DNA of 64,000 nt, taken from Lepidostoma basale (taxonomy: Eukaryota > Arthropoda > Insecta > Trichoptera > Lepidostomatidae). This document shows positions 9,470 to 20,420 of the stretch, in pieces. Every line of letters begins with the position of its first letter. The first letter of the stretch is position 1. The position numbers and the translations under genes were made by a program. The notes beneath the pieces were generated by a model. It was not told the origin of the DNA. It made no database searches and was given only the letters and a program-made list of their open reading frames with translations. The DNA lies in the NCBI GenBank assembly GCA_022606425.2, contig JAHDVF020000880.1, forward strand, positions 1,178,001 through 1,242,000, given 5' to 3'.

Positions 9470-10598
9470 ATTGAAAAATGAATGCTTTTTAAATGAAAAA
9501 AAAAGGAGAATTTTATATTATATTTCTTCTATGTTCTCCATACTTTGTGTTGTAGATGTGTTATTAGTGTTTTTCTTTTTTATATACTTTGTATATACAC
9601 CACAAACTTTAAAAAAAATACATATGACACATGTTTCGGACAACCGGTCCTTCCACAGTGATATTATAAAGGTACATATTTAAAATATTATAAAATTGTT
9701 TACAAATATGATCAGTGTTGACAGATGTTATAAAGATTTATAAAGTTTTATTATACTTTTTTTTCTATGGCCGGAGCTTCGTCAGGGTTACAAAAACAAG
9801 CTTTTTAATTGAAATATTAAAGCACCAAAATAATGAGAACTTAGACTGAAATATAAAGCTCAGTCAGTTAGTGATTTCTTAGCACCACAAAAGTAATGAA
9901 CCGATTAAGGAACCTCGTGTTTCTAAATTATCACAAGAGAAAGGTAAACTTAATCCTGGCATAATAAAATAAATACAATTTTCAGCAATAAATTAACATT
10001 ACACGCAGGATTCGGAAAATGTTGGCGGCGCGCTATACACGAACCACCTTAATAAGATAATAATGTGTTATTATTTATGGCTGTGTTAATGTAATAAGGT
10101 TGAACTTTCGAGATAAGTTAGCTCGCGTGTATTAACTTACTCAGCGACACCGAATTATTGCGTAAATTGATTAAAATACGTAAGATTTACGGCGCAAGTG
10201 TCAGCGGTTGTCAACCATTTGTCTAATAACATCTAAAATATTGTAATTAAATTCCGCTTTGGATTATATGATCACGCGTCACGACGATACGAGTTTAATT
10301 CAATTGTTGGAGCAGTACATGTCACTGGAAATGATTAAATGCTCATTACTAAAGAACATATTATTTGTGATGGCTGCTGGAATCGTTATATTCGCCTTCA
10401 TTTTGGGATGTAAATTTGCGTATAAATCTATTTTAATAATTATGTTTTTCCAACGCTTAAATATTCAAATAAAAATCTTATAAGATATCATTTATCTGAA
10501 ACATGTCAGATAATTTATTTTTAAAACAAAAAAAAAACACAAACTTGAGTCCTGTGAATTATTTATTATTTTTAACCGGAAAAGTTTACTACTTTAAT
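9470..10598. other. AT-rich spacer, nothing supported
   Basis: Two short open frames occur: 9438-9683, which overlaps the pogo-like end, and 10259-10483, which would have one hydrophobic segment. Neither has a recognisable family, start context or duplicate, so I do not call them genes. Confidence 0.35.
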
Positions 10599-10600
10599 TT

Positions 10601-10844
10601 ATTGTTTCTTAATCAATGCTGTAAAACTCCATATTAAATAATGAATACGAATGAAAACGTCTGTTTTCTAGAAGTTTAATGATATTTTATGTGAATGAAA
10701 TGTTTCGCCTGTCTAAGCCATTTAATGATAATACATTAATAGCCTTAGACATGCGAAACATGTCATTAAACTTCTAGAAAACAGACGTTTTCATTTGTAT
10801 AATTTATTTAATATGGATTTGTACATTTGTGTTCAAGAAATAAT
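10601..10844. mobile_element. hammerhead foldback family A, copy 1
   Basis: Near-complete palindrome. The left arm runs TGTAAAACTCCATATTAAAT... GAAAACGTCTGTTTTCTAGA... AAATGTTTCGCC; the right arm is its reverse complement, ending ATATGGATTTGTACATTTGT. The plus-strand core is GCCTTAGACATGCGAAACATGTC, with GAAAC and the self-complementary ACATGT plus C. The CTGANGA box has decayed (ATTAATA). Confidence 0.7.
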
Positions 10845-10849
10845 ATTTC

Positions 10850-11290
10850 AACATAAAACATTAAAAGATATTACAAAGTTTTAGTTTATTGTATTAGAAA
10901 TCATATATACATGATATGTGAACGTTAATGTTAACGAACAGCGTGGCGGTACATATTAAATGTGAATGACATGTTTTGCTTATTTTTGATAACGCCTTAG
11001 ACATCGAAGGTTTGGCAACATCATTGCGACTTTTGATTTTGACACAGCAGCTCTAAATGGCGATGTTGTGCCCCAACTGAACCATTCTTGAAGGATTTCT
11101 AACCGTGATCTTTTTCTTCTCATGACGCTTTTCAAACACTTCATTGACAATATAAAAATAATATTAATTGTGATTATTTCTACGTAAGTTAATCGTATGT
11201 ACGTTTGTATGGAATATCATACGCACGATGAAACAAAAAAAAAATGGCAGATTATTGTTGCAAAACGGAATTTGAACTATTTACTAGTAG
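10850..11290. other. AT-rich spacer, nothing recognised
   Basis: No reading frame or repeat was identified. A short GC-balanced patch at about 11000-11130 matches nothing else in the window. Confidence 0.35.
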
Positions 11291-11291
11291 C

Positions 11292-11711
11292 AAGCAGTTC
11301 ATCATCATTGGCTGTCCCTCGTGTCCGAGGAAGACTGTCCTACACGGTTGTGGGTAGGCATGTGACTAAAGAGCTCGATCCTGGACCCACTATTCTGGGG
11401 CATCTGAGGCAGGGGAAGACGCTGGTAGTGGAGCTGACACCGTCACCCGATGGTCTCTCCATTCTCCTCCCTGTCCTCTTTGTGGCATCGTCTCTGCGCT
11501 GTTCTTTAAAGTCCTGTGTGCCTGTATGTGCTATTATTCTCCACATAGATCTGTCTTCTACAGTCTTTTCCCAGCAATAATAATCAATGTTTGTTTTTTG
11601 GTGGTTTGCTTTAAAGGAATCCATGAAAAGTTTCCTCCGACTACCGTGTGTAGTTATAGCATTACTCGGACACGTGTCAGCGTAGATTCTGTGAAGCTCC
11701 ACCCCGACCAA
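11292..11711 (-). pseudogene. LINE C-terminal relic with zinc-finger-like end
   Basis: The minus strand has an open frame of about 124 residues: 'DRSMWRIIAHTGTQDFKEQRRDDATKRTGRRMERPSGDGVSSTTSVFPCLRCPRIVG'. The last part resembles the C-x2-C finger plus downstream His/Cys found at the C-terminus of several non-LTR retrotransposon proteins; here the pattern is FPCLRC...TCLP and the histidines are lost. The upstream 'W R ... H ... FKEQRRDDATKR' fits the basic linker in those proteins. This is inference from motif layout; the element is truncated. Confidence 0.5.
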
Positions 11712-11817
11712 ATTTATTCTTTTTCCGATGATGACTATAAAAAAAGCATTTTACATAAAGCCAAATAAGTTTTTTTATTCAAGACATCAGCACTAAAGAA
11801 ACAATTGTATTACCAAC

Positions 11818-12505
11818 TAACGAACTAACTAACCAACTATCACGCCGTCTCCCTGAAGAGGTAGGCAGAAATAATGGACTGCCACACTTTTCTTTCCTGG
11901 CATATTTCTCTCGATTCCTCAACATTCATACATCGTGTCATGCACGCGCTTCGATATCTCTGACTCCTCACATGGCCGACATTCAATATTTTATGTATTT
12001 GATCGTGCCACGTTTTTCTCCGTCTTCCTCTATTTCTGATTCCATTTACATCGTTAACATATAATTTTTTAACCATTCTTTCCATATGTTCAAACCATTT
12101 TAATGATCCTTTCATTATTTTGTTCATAACACCATCATTCGCACCGCATTCACTTCTTATATTTTCATTCGACACTCTTTAATACACAGAGTATCCACAC
12201 ATTCGTCTGAGAAATCTCATTTCTACTGCATTTACTCTACTTTCATCCTTCTGTTGCCAGTTCCATGCTTCGCTTCCATACATAAGCGTCGGTAGAAGAA
12301 CACCATTGTGCACTGCCATTCTAGCTTTTTTGGATAGGTTTTTGTTTGCGATGACAACTTTAAGTGCACCATTCACTTTGTTGCCTGCCCCAACCCTTCT
12401 TTCAATATCTCTCTCCACTCGCTCATCTCTTGTTAACATGCTACCTAAATGCACGAACTCATCTACTTGCTCCAAATTTTCACCATTCACGATGATTGTA
12501 TTACT
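11818..12505 (-). pseudogene. RTE-like LINE ORF2 C-terminus with one stop
   Basis: The second longest copy of the dominant LINE family. From about 12500 down to 11840 a single reading frame encodes 'EQVDEFVHLGSMLTRDERVERDIERRVGAGNKVNGALKVVIANKNLSKKARMAVHNGVLLPTLMYGSEAWNW...RRMCGYSVY', then a stop at 12176-12178 where other copies have Asp, then 'RVSNENIRSECGANDGVMNKIMKG' to the natural end. This is the thumb/C-terminal region after the RT active site. Terminal tail (AACTAACTAACC on the plus strand) is present. Good preservation suggests a fairly young pseudogene. Confidence 0.85.
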
Positions 12506-13040
12506 GATTACTATATAACCATAGTTAATTAAAAACATTTCTTTCTCTAAGTAAACCAGATCTGCTTTCATATTACTAGTAAGATGTATTTTATATATCG
12601 CGACGAATTGTAACAAATGTGTTAATATATTCGAGAATCCGACTGAGGGTACTTGTGATATTTCTCATTACGAATTACCCCCATTTACAGGGGGGTAGGC
12701 CGGGGATGCTGGGGCAGGCAGACTACTCGTGGTACAGTGGCGCTCCAGATATAAGTGTCGGCTAAAAACGGAAACGTTTATAGCGCGTATGAATATCGCT
12801 GAGGGAGCCAGTGTTAGGAGATCTATGGCCGTTGCCGTGAAACTGTGGCGCGAAATTCAAAAATCAATTGTTGATAATTTTGAATTATCTCTTTTATGAA
12901 ACACAATTCTTTATTCAATGAAGATATAATGTAATCAAATAACTAACAATCATTTTTTTTGATTCTGGAGGTGTAAATAAATGTGATTGTTTCACACATC
13001 TCTTCATTTTTTACATTGCTGGTAAATTATGTACTTACTT
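12506..13040. other. spacer with a GC-balanced patch
   Basis: About 12620-12880 is more GC-rich than its surroundings (GGGGGGTAGGCCGGGG...) but has no open frame or repeat partner here. Its origin is unknown. Confidence 0.35.
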
Positions 13041-13044
13041 TATT

Positions 13045-13614
13045 TAAAGTGAATAGTGCACGTAAAGTTGTCATCGCACATAAAATCCTATTAAAAAAAG
13101 CTAGCATGGCAGTGCACAATGGTGTTCTTCTACCGACCCTTATGTATGAAAGCGAAGCATGGAATTGGCAACAGGAGGATGAAAGTAGAATAAATGCAGT
13201 AGAAATGAGATATCTTAGACGAATGTGTGGATACTCTGTGTATGATAGAGTGTCGAATGAAAATATAATAAGTGAATGCGGTGCGAATGATGGTGTTATC
13301 AACAAATGAAAGGATCATTAAGATGGTTTGGACACATAGAAATAATGAATGAAGAAAGAATGGTAAAAAAATAGCATGTTAACGATGTAATTGGAACTAG
13401 AAATAGAGGAAGACCGAGAAAAACGTGGCACGATCAAATAAACCAAATATTGAAATTCGGCCACGTGAGGAGTCAGAGAAATCGACGCGCGTGCCTGACA
13501 CGATGTATGAATGTTGAGGAAGCGAGAGAAATATGCCAGGAAAGAAAATTGTGGCAGTCCATTCATTCTGCCAACCTCTTCAGGGAGACGGCGTGATGGT
13601 TAGTTAGTTAGTTT
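13045..13614 (+). pseudogene. RTE-like LINE ORF2 C-terminus, frameshifted
   Basis: Plus-strand copy encoding 'ARKVVIAHKILLKKASMAVHNGVLLPTLMYESEAWNWQQEDESRINAVEMRYLRRMCGYSVYDRVSNENIISECGANDGVINK'. A small deletion after 13300 shifts the frame; the sequence continues to CCTCTTCAGGGAGACGGCGT and the GTTA tail. 5'-truncated within the palm/thumb region. Confidence 0.82.
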
Positions 13615-13850
13615 TACTTTACTTATACAGCCGATGTCGTCCACTGCTGGACATAGGCATCCCCCATTCTTCTCCCTACACTCCTATCTTGTGCCTTCTG
13701 CAACCAGTCACTAGCAATATTCCTTATGCTATCAGACTATCTTGTAGGAGGTCTCCCTATACTTCTTCTTTCTTAACGCGTTCTACACTCCACTATCATT
13801 CTGGTCCATCTTTGGTCTACCAGTCTGACAACATTTTCCGCAAATGTACT
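13615..13850 (-). mobile_element. LINE-Z 3' fragment
   Basis: The minus strand gives degraded 'VDQRWTRMIVEC...RRSIGRPPTR', 'SDSIRNIASDWLQKAQDR' and 'MGDAYVQQWTTSAV', the typical end of a LINE protein of the 'WAGHVAR / GRPPTRWTDDI / YVQQWT' type. Related fragments are at 22494, 32826, 39205 and 47495. It abuts the tail of the RTE-like copy at 13614. Confidence 0.7.
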
Positions 13851-13982
13851 AGGTAGTTTTGAATCAAATAATTTTAGTACATATTGAACGCTAAGGCATT
13901 AACAATGCGGAATTCCAAAATAAAATACTTAGAAAATTGAAAAACTGTATTTAATCCACTATTTATTAAAAAATATTAAAAA

Positions 13983-14018
13983 ACACGACACGATTCGGAG
14001 GATACCATCTTCAGGTGT
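13983..14018 (-). ncRNA. hammerhead-ribozyme-like motif, family H left arm
   Basis: Minus strand: helix I ACAC/GTGT (14018-14015 with 13986-13983), core CTGAAGA (14014-14008), one extra T, a damaged helix II, GAATC in place of GAAAC, then GTGTC with cleavage predicted after the complement of 13987. The core heptamer fits CUGANGA exactly; the GAAAC box and helix III are mutated, so it is probably dead. Confidence 0.5.
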
Positions 14019-14525
14019 AAAAATATAATAAAAACTAAACAATGAAAGACTAATAAAAAACGTATTTAAAATTCGATACAATAATTCAAATTTAAATCTG
14101 GGCTATTTGTTATAAGTAGGTACTAACATTTATTTTTTAACAGTAAGAACTAATAAATAATATTAAATAATAATACTTATACATGATGATAACATCAAAA
14201 ATATTAAAAAAAAATTGTAATTTAAAAAAAAACATGCATTTTTATGTAGAAATTAATAAATGATTAATTTGCATTTGATTGGAAATGGGAGCTTGGGAGA
14301 TTAAGTGTAGACTAAGTATTTAAGGAGAAAGGAGTAAAAGGAGGAATCTGATTATAAATTATGTTATGAAAACATTATTATGAATCGGATTATTGGTAAA
14401 AATAATTGTTAGTACCTACCTACTTATAACAAAAAGCCCAGATTAATTTAAAAATTTGAATTATTGTATCGAATTTTAAAAGCGTTTTTATTAGTATTTC
14501 ATTGTTTAGTTTTAATTATATTTTT

Positions 14526-14564
14526 ACATCTGAAGATGGAGGTATTCTCTGAAACATGTCGTGT
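14526..14564 (+). ncRNA. hammerhead-ribozyme-like motif, family H right arm
   Basis: Helix I ACAT/GTGT (14526-14529 with 14561-14564, one G-U pair), core CTGAAGA (14530-14536), extra T, helix II GGAG.../...CTCT, GAAAC (14551-14555), ATGTC, predicted cleavage after 14560. Layout is that of a minimal type I hammerhead with a loopless three-pair helix III (ACA/TGT). Activity not shown. Confidence 0.6.
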
Positions 14565-14689
14565 TTTTTAATATTTAAAAAAAAAATAGTGGATTAAACA
14601 AAGTTTTTCAATTTCCTAAGTACAACTTTAGTACAGTTAGTTTGTTTGTCTTAGTAGTAATCAATTAGTATTTTAATTAAAAACATAAT

Positions 14690-15150
14690 GAACTAACTGT
14701 CAAACAAAGAGCCATTATCTGAAGGGGTAAGCAGAGAAGATTTACCACCGCATGTTTTATTTATCGTCACATTTACCACCATTGTTCAATCCTTAAATGT
14801 TATTCTAGATTATTTAATATTTATATAACGTGACACACACACAATAGACGATTTTCTCAATTCAGAATATGGCTTTATACAGTACACGATTAACTTGGTC
14901 ATGCTAATTTTCTTGGCCTTTCTTAACTTCGTATAACTTTAATATTTATGTATAATTTTATGACAATTTTTACTTCATTCATTCGTTTCACATGTTCAAA
15001 ACACCACAAAAGCCCTTCATTAACTTTCTCGAGGAACCCTTTTTTACCTTATATCTCTTCCTTATTTATTCGTCTGGTATTATATCCTACGTCTTTTCGA
15101 AAATTCTTCTTAATGATCTAATTTTTAGGCATTTATTCTGCTTTCATAGA
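14690..15150 (-). mobile_element. diverged RTE-like LINE fragment
   Basis: Minus-strand fragment of a divergent subfamily: landmarks AACTAACTGTC (tail), GATTAACTTGGTCATGC, CATTCGTTTCACATGTTC and TAGGCATTTATTCTGCTTTC on the plus strand match the layout of other copies, especially 35550-36080. Coding frame is lost. It ends where foldback A2 begins. Confidence 0.6.
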
Positions 15151-15196
15151 TATTCAATGAAAGAAAGACTCGGGTATTGTTCAGTTTCTTATCTTT

Positions 15197-15428
15197 TTTT
15201 AGTATCAAAAACGATAGTTTTCAAGGAGTTTTATTATAATATTTATATATGACATGTTTCGTCCTTCCAAGTCATTTTCAAAATGTCATTATTTTGAAAA
15301 TGCCTTAGAAGGGCAAAACATGTCATACATAAATATTATGATAAAACTCCTTGAAAACTATCGTTTTTCATACATATTTATAATTTAATTTGGAGTTTTA
15401 CATCATTGTTTAAGAAACAATAAATAAA
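15197..15428. mobile_element. hammerhead foldback family A, copy 2
   Basis: Palindrome with arms AACGATAGTTTTCAAGGAG...ATATGACATGTTTCG and the reverse complement, plus the family end TGGAGTTTTACATCATTGTT. The right core reads GCCTTAGAAGGGCAAAACATGTC (GAAAC to AAAAC). Left GTTTCG is intact. Confidence 0.7.
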
Positions 15429-15544
15429 TTATAAGTGTCATTCAAAAATCCAAAAAAAAACGCTTTATAATAATAGTAAGCACATGCACACTCGCACACA
15501 CACACACATATATTACTTTCTCATTATGATGAAGAATATTTAGA

Positions 15545-15805
15545 ATTAATATGCAAAGTACGTGTCTCGAGCCAGGGTTTGAGAAACAGAAATCCCGAGC
15601 ACCCCGCAGGCCTAAGAGTGGAGAGCATTTCACCGTGTTTCCCGCCCATTCGATCTGTAAATTACCAGGAAACCAGACTGCCGCCCGAGGAAGCTCTCGG
15701 CATCCGCCCACCCCACTTGTCAACTACCGCCTTCTCCCCGCTCAACTCTGCCTCCACTGGACTTGAGCCACCCCGACCACAACGTGCACCCGCTATGCTT
15801 AACTG
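15545..15805. other. GC-rich island of unknown origin
   Basis: About 260 bases clearly richer in GC than the surroundings, ending AACTGAACTC. Open frames run through it in several phases, as expected for a GC-rich patch, and none resembles a known protein. It could be the edge of an unrecognised repeat or a host exon/regulatory patch. No CpG count was made. Confidence 0.3.
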
Positions 15806-15959
15806 AACTCATACATATAGTACCATATATATCCTACATTTAAATATTAATAGAACCATTTGGGGTTTATTTATTCTATTGATTGATTTCGGTTTTTCCG
15901 ACTACTTAAATTAAATGACGATTATTTCTAAAAAAAATGTTGCAAGTTTAAGAAGTAAT

Positions 15960-16165
15960 TTATTATTATTATTGATAATAATAATTTTATTATATTCGCA
16001 TCAATGGCATGAAAGCTTTATGTGTCGCAGGGGTGGCGGTTAATTTGGCTATTTTCTCCTCTTTCTCTTGCAATGTGGTGGAAGATTTGGCCGACATTGT
16101 ATCGTTTCTAAGGGCACCGGGTGTTAAACTAACATCACACCTGGAGGCGCCTTGCCCATGAAAAT
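15960..16165 (-). mobile_element. possible LINE 3' UTR with (TAA)n tail
   Basis: Begins with a TTATTATTATTATTG run (an antisense TAA-type tail) and continues through GCAGGGGTGGCGGTTAATTT to AGGCGCCTTGCCCATG. Layout suggests the 3' untranslated end of a non-LTR element in minus orientation, but there is no second copy here to confirm it. Confidence 0.35.
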
Positions 16166-16339
16166 TATTTCTGTTTTAACCATTATAATACCTAAAAACC
16201 AATTAATTTGAAGATATTTTTCTGGAAAAATATATATTAAAAAAAAAAAACTAAAATTTTGTATACCTACACAATTTTTTAATATTCTAACTTAAAGCTT
16301 AAATAAAATAGTTCAGAAACTAAAATGTTTATTTTTTTA

Positions 16340-16600
16340 AATTAAAACACAGTCCAGGTTTGTCTCCATCTCTTGGATGTTTGTCCTGGAGGTCGACGGT
16401 CCTCTGGAGTCTCGTGCATCACGATCTTGAGATTTGTCCTGGTTCCACCTCTCGATTTGGTTCCTCCAGAATCGCCTTCTCACCTGCTCTATTTCAATAT
16501 TGTCGATTCCTCGAATCTCTTTGTAAGGTATCCTACGATGGAACCCAATGTTTTCATATCTCGTGGTCTAAAAATATGTTCTAAAGAGTTAGTTCCATAT
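16340..16600 (-). mobile_element. LINE-V 3' fragment
   Basis: Landmarks on the plus strand TCCTGGAGGTCGACGGTCCT and CTGGAGTCTCGTGCATCACG match the LINE-V copies at 7785, 27835, 44338 and 60955. Frame is lost. Confidence 0.65.
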
Positions 16601-16604
16601 TGAG

Positions 16605-17588
16605 TTAAAAACAAAGGATATCGATCATGTTCAGGTATTTAATTTCTATTAAAATTGGCATTACCAAAGGAAAGTTCTTCAAGGTGGGAGATAAAAAATA
16701 ATTTTGTGACGCTAATATCTGAAAAATAATGATCTGATGATTTTTTAATACACAAGTATTAAAAAAATTTCCAATTTTATTAATAAAGTTTTTCTGTAGA
16801 AATCGAAAACATTTTTAATATTATATTTACGGTAAATGCAGTTGGGTAGTGCTAGAGATAGCAATTCTATGTTGAAGAATACGACAAAAGTGACTTGTAT
16901 GTGACAATATGAAATATTTCATTTAAAAAAAACTAGAATTAGGTTTTAAATTAAATTAAATCAGTTTATTATCTCAACAAACAAAATTAATGTTTATTGA
17001 GTACAGGTGAAATATGATACATAAAATATAGTACTCGTACAATAAACGTAAGTTAATACTATTGATGCTATTGCTGAAACTACAAATTAGATAAAATATG
17101 TATTTTAATTAACCTAATTAACTTTGAATTTGTCACAACTAAATGTACAACTTAAATCTAATTTTAAAGTTATAAGTGAAAAACCAATTCGACTACCTAG
17201 GACGGACATTTTGCCTATAATACGATAATTACTTTATTGTACGCTATGCCACCCTTGCACTTACCCCAACTTATCCCCCACACTTGTACCCCACCACGTC
17301 CCTTACGCTGCCACCACCCAGCAGCCCCCAGTTGCACTTGGCTTCCGGTTTTACCGCCCTGGCACCTTTGTGCACCTCTCACAATCCTCTCATCCTTGAT
17401 TGCAATTTTTATGAGGACTTTCGTGAAAACAATGACCGTTAATTTTATCTGCTCATAACTATTTAAATGAACTTAAAAATAAAATTGAAAATTCAATTTG
17501 AATGTAAAACAATAATTAATCAAGAAAAAAAAACTATAATATTTTATAAAATTGCCAAATACTTTAATTTAGTAACAAGATAATTAAT
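16605..17588. other. AT-rich spacer with a C-rich patch
   Basis: At about 16940-17010 a TTAAATTAAATCAGTTTATT stretch resembles the tail of the (TCAAA)n family at 43430 and 60484. At 17236-17420 lies a C-rich pocket (CACCACCCAGCAGCCCCC) with a 73-codon frame that matches nothing known. The rest shows nothing. Confidence 0.35.
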
Positions 17589-17589
17589 A

Positions 17590-17765
17590 TTCCATTGTTT
17601 TGGCCGAAACACTATGATACTTTAACATTTTAAACTGTTAAATTAAGAAAAACTTTGTTTTATGTATCACAATTGTATTTTTATAAATAACAATACAATT
17701 TTGATACATAAAACAAAGTTTTATAATTAAGCAGTTTATAAAATAATCAATATTTCATCATTGAG
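17590..17765. mobile_element. foldback family B, copy 2 (no ribozyme core)
   Basis: Palindrome: AAAACTTTGTTTTATGTATC...ATACAATTTTGATACATAAAACAAAGTTT with outer TTTTGGCCGAAACACTATGA. The central core has been lost, so the arms almost meet. Confidence 0.65.
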
Positions 17766-17776
17766 AATAAAACGTT

Positions 17777-19078
17777 CTACAACATCGTTCTACCACACAT
17801 ACGTCTTAGGGACCTCATCTCTACCGCATTTATTCTGCTCTCATCTTTCTTCTGCCAGTTCCATGCTTCGCTTCCATACATAAGGGTTGGGACCAGAACT
17901 CCATTGTTAACGGCCATTTTCGCTTTCATTGATAAATTCTTGTTTTCAATAACTACTTTTAAAGCTCCATTCACTTTGTTACCCGCACCAACCCTTCATT
18001 CAATATCACTGTCCGTTCGGCCATCCGCTATGAACGTGCTACCTAAATACACGAATTCCCTCACCTGTTTCAAGTTCTCTTCATTTACACTTATATCACA
18101 AACTGTCATTTGCTCTTCCCTTTCAAAAACTAACACCTTTGACTTTCCAACATTCATCATTAAATCGTTCGACTTGCATGCCTCATACATTCTCGACACC
18201 AAGACTAGTAATTCGTCCGCACTATCCGCAACGAGAACGGTATCGTCCGCGTAAAGCAGACAATTTACAGACAGATCACGCATCTTAGCACCAGCATTTA
18301 TACCTTTGGGTTCTTTCATACACTTGTCCATATACAGATTGAACAACCATGGAGACATCACGCAGCCCTGCTTGACACCCTTCGTGATATCAAACCAGGG
18401 CGTGATGTCCCCATTTACCCTAACACTGGCAGTGCTCCCTTCGTAGAGAGAAGCAACCGCCCGTATCAGTTTTGTGCTCACTCCGTATTCGGACAAGATT
18501 GACCACAGTTTATCTCTGTTCACTCGATCATAGGCTTTTTGCAAATCGACAAACGCACAGAAAAGCTTACGGTTTTTGGCCATAAACTTCTCCGCAAGCG
18601 TTCGAAGTGCAAAAATCTGACCCAAACATCCTCTTTCGGTCATAAAAGCGCCTTGAACATCCCATACTCTTTCAGTCGTCGTCTTTTTTACTCTTTCTAT
18701 TAAAATTCGACCGTAGAGTTTACCAACGGCGCTTAATATACTTATTGCCCGGTGATTTCCACAGTCCATACGGGACCTCTTTCCCTTATATAGAGGCATG
18801 ATAACAGCCCTCCTCCAGTCGAACGGCGTATATCCCTCCTCTAAACACTGGTTAAAGAGTCAATATAACCATGCTGAAACCACCGGCCCACTTTTTTTGA
18901 TTAACTCCAAGGCTACACAGTCATATCCGACAGCTTTTCCACCTTTCATAAATTTTACAACACTTTCTATCTCGTTCAAATTTATTTCAGTCATTTCACT
19001 TCCGCTGTTCATGCAACTCTCATTTGTAAAGCTCATTCTTAATGAACCTTCAGTCATTTCACTGCCATACATATCTTC
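17777..19078 (-). pseudogene. RTE-like LINE reverse transcriptase relic
   Basis: The only sizeable reverse-transcriptase domain in the window. One minus-strand frame from 19072 to 17777 encodes 'GYTPFDWRRAVIMPLYKGKRSRMDCGNHRAISIL', 'FCAFVDLQKAYDRVNRDKLW' (first catalytic Asp), 'GVKQGCVMSPWLFNLYMD', 'CLLYADDTVLVADS' (YADD catalytic pair) and 'FVYLGSTF'. It then continues into 'VGAGNKVNGALKVVI' and 'LPTLMYGSEAWNW'-type thumb sequence. Two premature stops break it: TGA at 18860 and TGA at 17996 (AGA to TGA). The endonuclease domain and 5' half are gone, and a (TA)n run bounds the 5' side at 19080. The 3' side is cut by foldback B2. An RTE-type enzyme would nick target DNA and copy its own RNA; this copy cannot. 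Confidence 0.88.
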
Positions 19079-19079
19079 T

Positions 19080-19725
19080 CATATATATATATATTTAAAA
19101 AACGATAATAAATTCTATATCAACAAGTTGAGCTCTACGGTGAAAAATTCAACTCATAAACGAAAACCACAGTATTTGGATTCAAGTTAAGTTATTTTTA
19201 TTTTTAAACCGTAGCCATGAAATGAAATACCTTATAAAAACATTTGTGCGAGGTTTAAGTTGAGCACGTGTTCCCTATATCATGTAAACATCAATGTTAC
19301 CCTTAAATCATTTCGTGTTTCACCCTGTGAACATATTCTTTATCACGAACCAAAACAAAATAACGATTAATGTGGTTTGTGGTTCGGGAAATGTAGAGTA
19401 ACGTTCGGTGTCACCTCTTCATTATGTTATACAGCAAATACCAGTATGCTCTATTTAAGGTAAAAGTAATGTTACATGTCTTTGAACATTCCCACAATTT
19501 CCCACAAATTCCAAGAACTCCCACAATTTCTAAGGTAATTGAATAGTCAGAAAATCAAGATATTTCATTACAAGTAAAATTAATTTGTGATTCGCACAGT
19601 TCCTACTGTAGTAATTATTAATCAAAGGAAGTCGATAAATTGTTGTAAATACAATAGTAAATCAAAGTTAATATTTTAAATTGTCAATGTATTTACACGT
19701 AAGATTACAAAAAAGCAAATTTAAA
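19080..19725. other. (TA)n and AT-rich spacer
   Basis: Starts with ATATATATATATAT (19081-19094). Nothing else recognisable apart from a short series of CCCACAATTTC / CCCACAAATTC / CCCACAATTTC near 19490-19530. Confidence 0.4.
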
Positions 19726-19727
19726 CG

Positions 19728-19935
19728 TAAACGTGGAAGGACGAGAAAAACGTTGCATGATCAAATTAATAAAATTGTAAATGTCTGCTGCTTCAAGAGA
19801 CGGAGAATAAGACGTGTGTGCACGACACGATGTATGATTGATGAGGAATCCAGGGAATTATGCCAAGAAAGAACAATATCGTGATTCATTCTTTGTGCTT
19901 TTAAGGATACTTTTTAAGGCTCGGAAGACGGGGTT
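19728..19935 (+). mobile_element. old RTE-like LINE 3' fragment
   Basis: Plus-strand, strongly diverged: encodes 'KRKRGRTRKTLHDQINKIVNVCCFKRRRIRRVCTTRCMIDEESRELCQERT', clearly homologous to 'RNRGRPRKTWHDQINQILNVGHVRSQRNRRACMTRCMNVEE' of the younger copies. The tail is eroded. Confidence 0.7.
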
Positions 19936-20060
19936 ATATAATATAATAGTCGTATATTAGTTAGTTTTTTTTATGTTTGTGAAATTATGAAGAATTATCG
20001 TATTGATGGTTGAGGTATTAGTTTTGTAGAACTCCATATTAACTTAATAATAATAAATAC

Positions 20061-20245
20061 GATTGTTTAGTGGCTTTGCTTGGATTTAATTTATATACAC
20101 AATTTCATCTTTGTTTCACCTTGCGATGGCATTCTTAAGAATGAAAGAAAACTCAAACAGAGATTGAGAATGCCCTCGCAAAGCGAAACAAATTTGTCAC
20201 AATTTACATAAATTAAATCTAAGTAAAACCACTAAGCAATCGTGT
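20061..20245. mobile_element. hammerhead foldback family A variant
   Basis: Palindrome with arms ATTGTTTAGTGGCTTTGCTT / AAGTAAAACCACTAAGCAAT. The plus-strand core reads TTGAGAA, extra T, GC.../...GC, GAAAC, AAATTTGTC, so helix III is ACAAA/TTTGT (five pairs), different from but structurally equivalent to ACA/TGT in family A. C17 is retained. Confidence 0.65.
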
Positions 20246-20420
20246 GTACTATTATTAAAACAAATATGTTATTCTTATTCCTGTACGATCATTTCTTTTA
20301 CTTTTGAGAGTCAAAATTGTTATTATTTTTTAAAGTTATAATTATATTAATATGTATATGGTATAACATCCTTAAAAAAAGCTTACTTGTGAGGTCTAAG
20401 GGTAAACCATACCATACATT

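Larger units (their letters stand above)
13873..14640. mobile_element. hammerhead foldback family H, 768-bp giant palindrome
   Basis: Arms of about 270 bases at 13873-14130 and 14400-14640 (AAAATTGAAAAACTGTATTT / AACAAAGTTTTTCAATTT; GGGCTATTTGTTATAAGTAG / CTACTTATAACAAAAAGCCC) flank a roughly 270-base AT-rich centre. Each arm holds a hammerhead-like core facing inward-out: minus strand 13983-14018 and plus strand 14526-14564. No open frame. Confidence 0.75.

Noticed and set aside
10259..10483. 74-codon frame with a hydrophobic stretch, possible small membrane protein
   Set aside because: Length is within chance expectation in AT-rich DNA and nothing else supports a gene.
11197..11580. 127-codon plus-strand frame
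   Set aside because: It is antisense to a LINE C-terminal relic with zinc-finger-like residues, which explains the open frame better.
16360..16603. Host gene suggested by overlapping plus-strand frames
   Set aside because: The minus strand matches LINE-V fragments elsewhere in the window; plus-strand frames are shadows.
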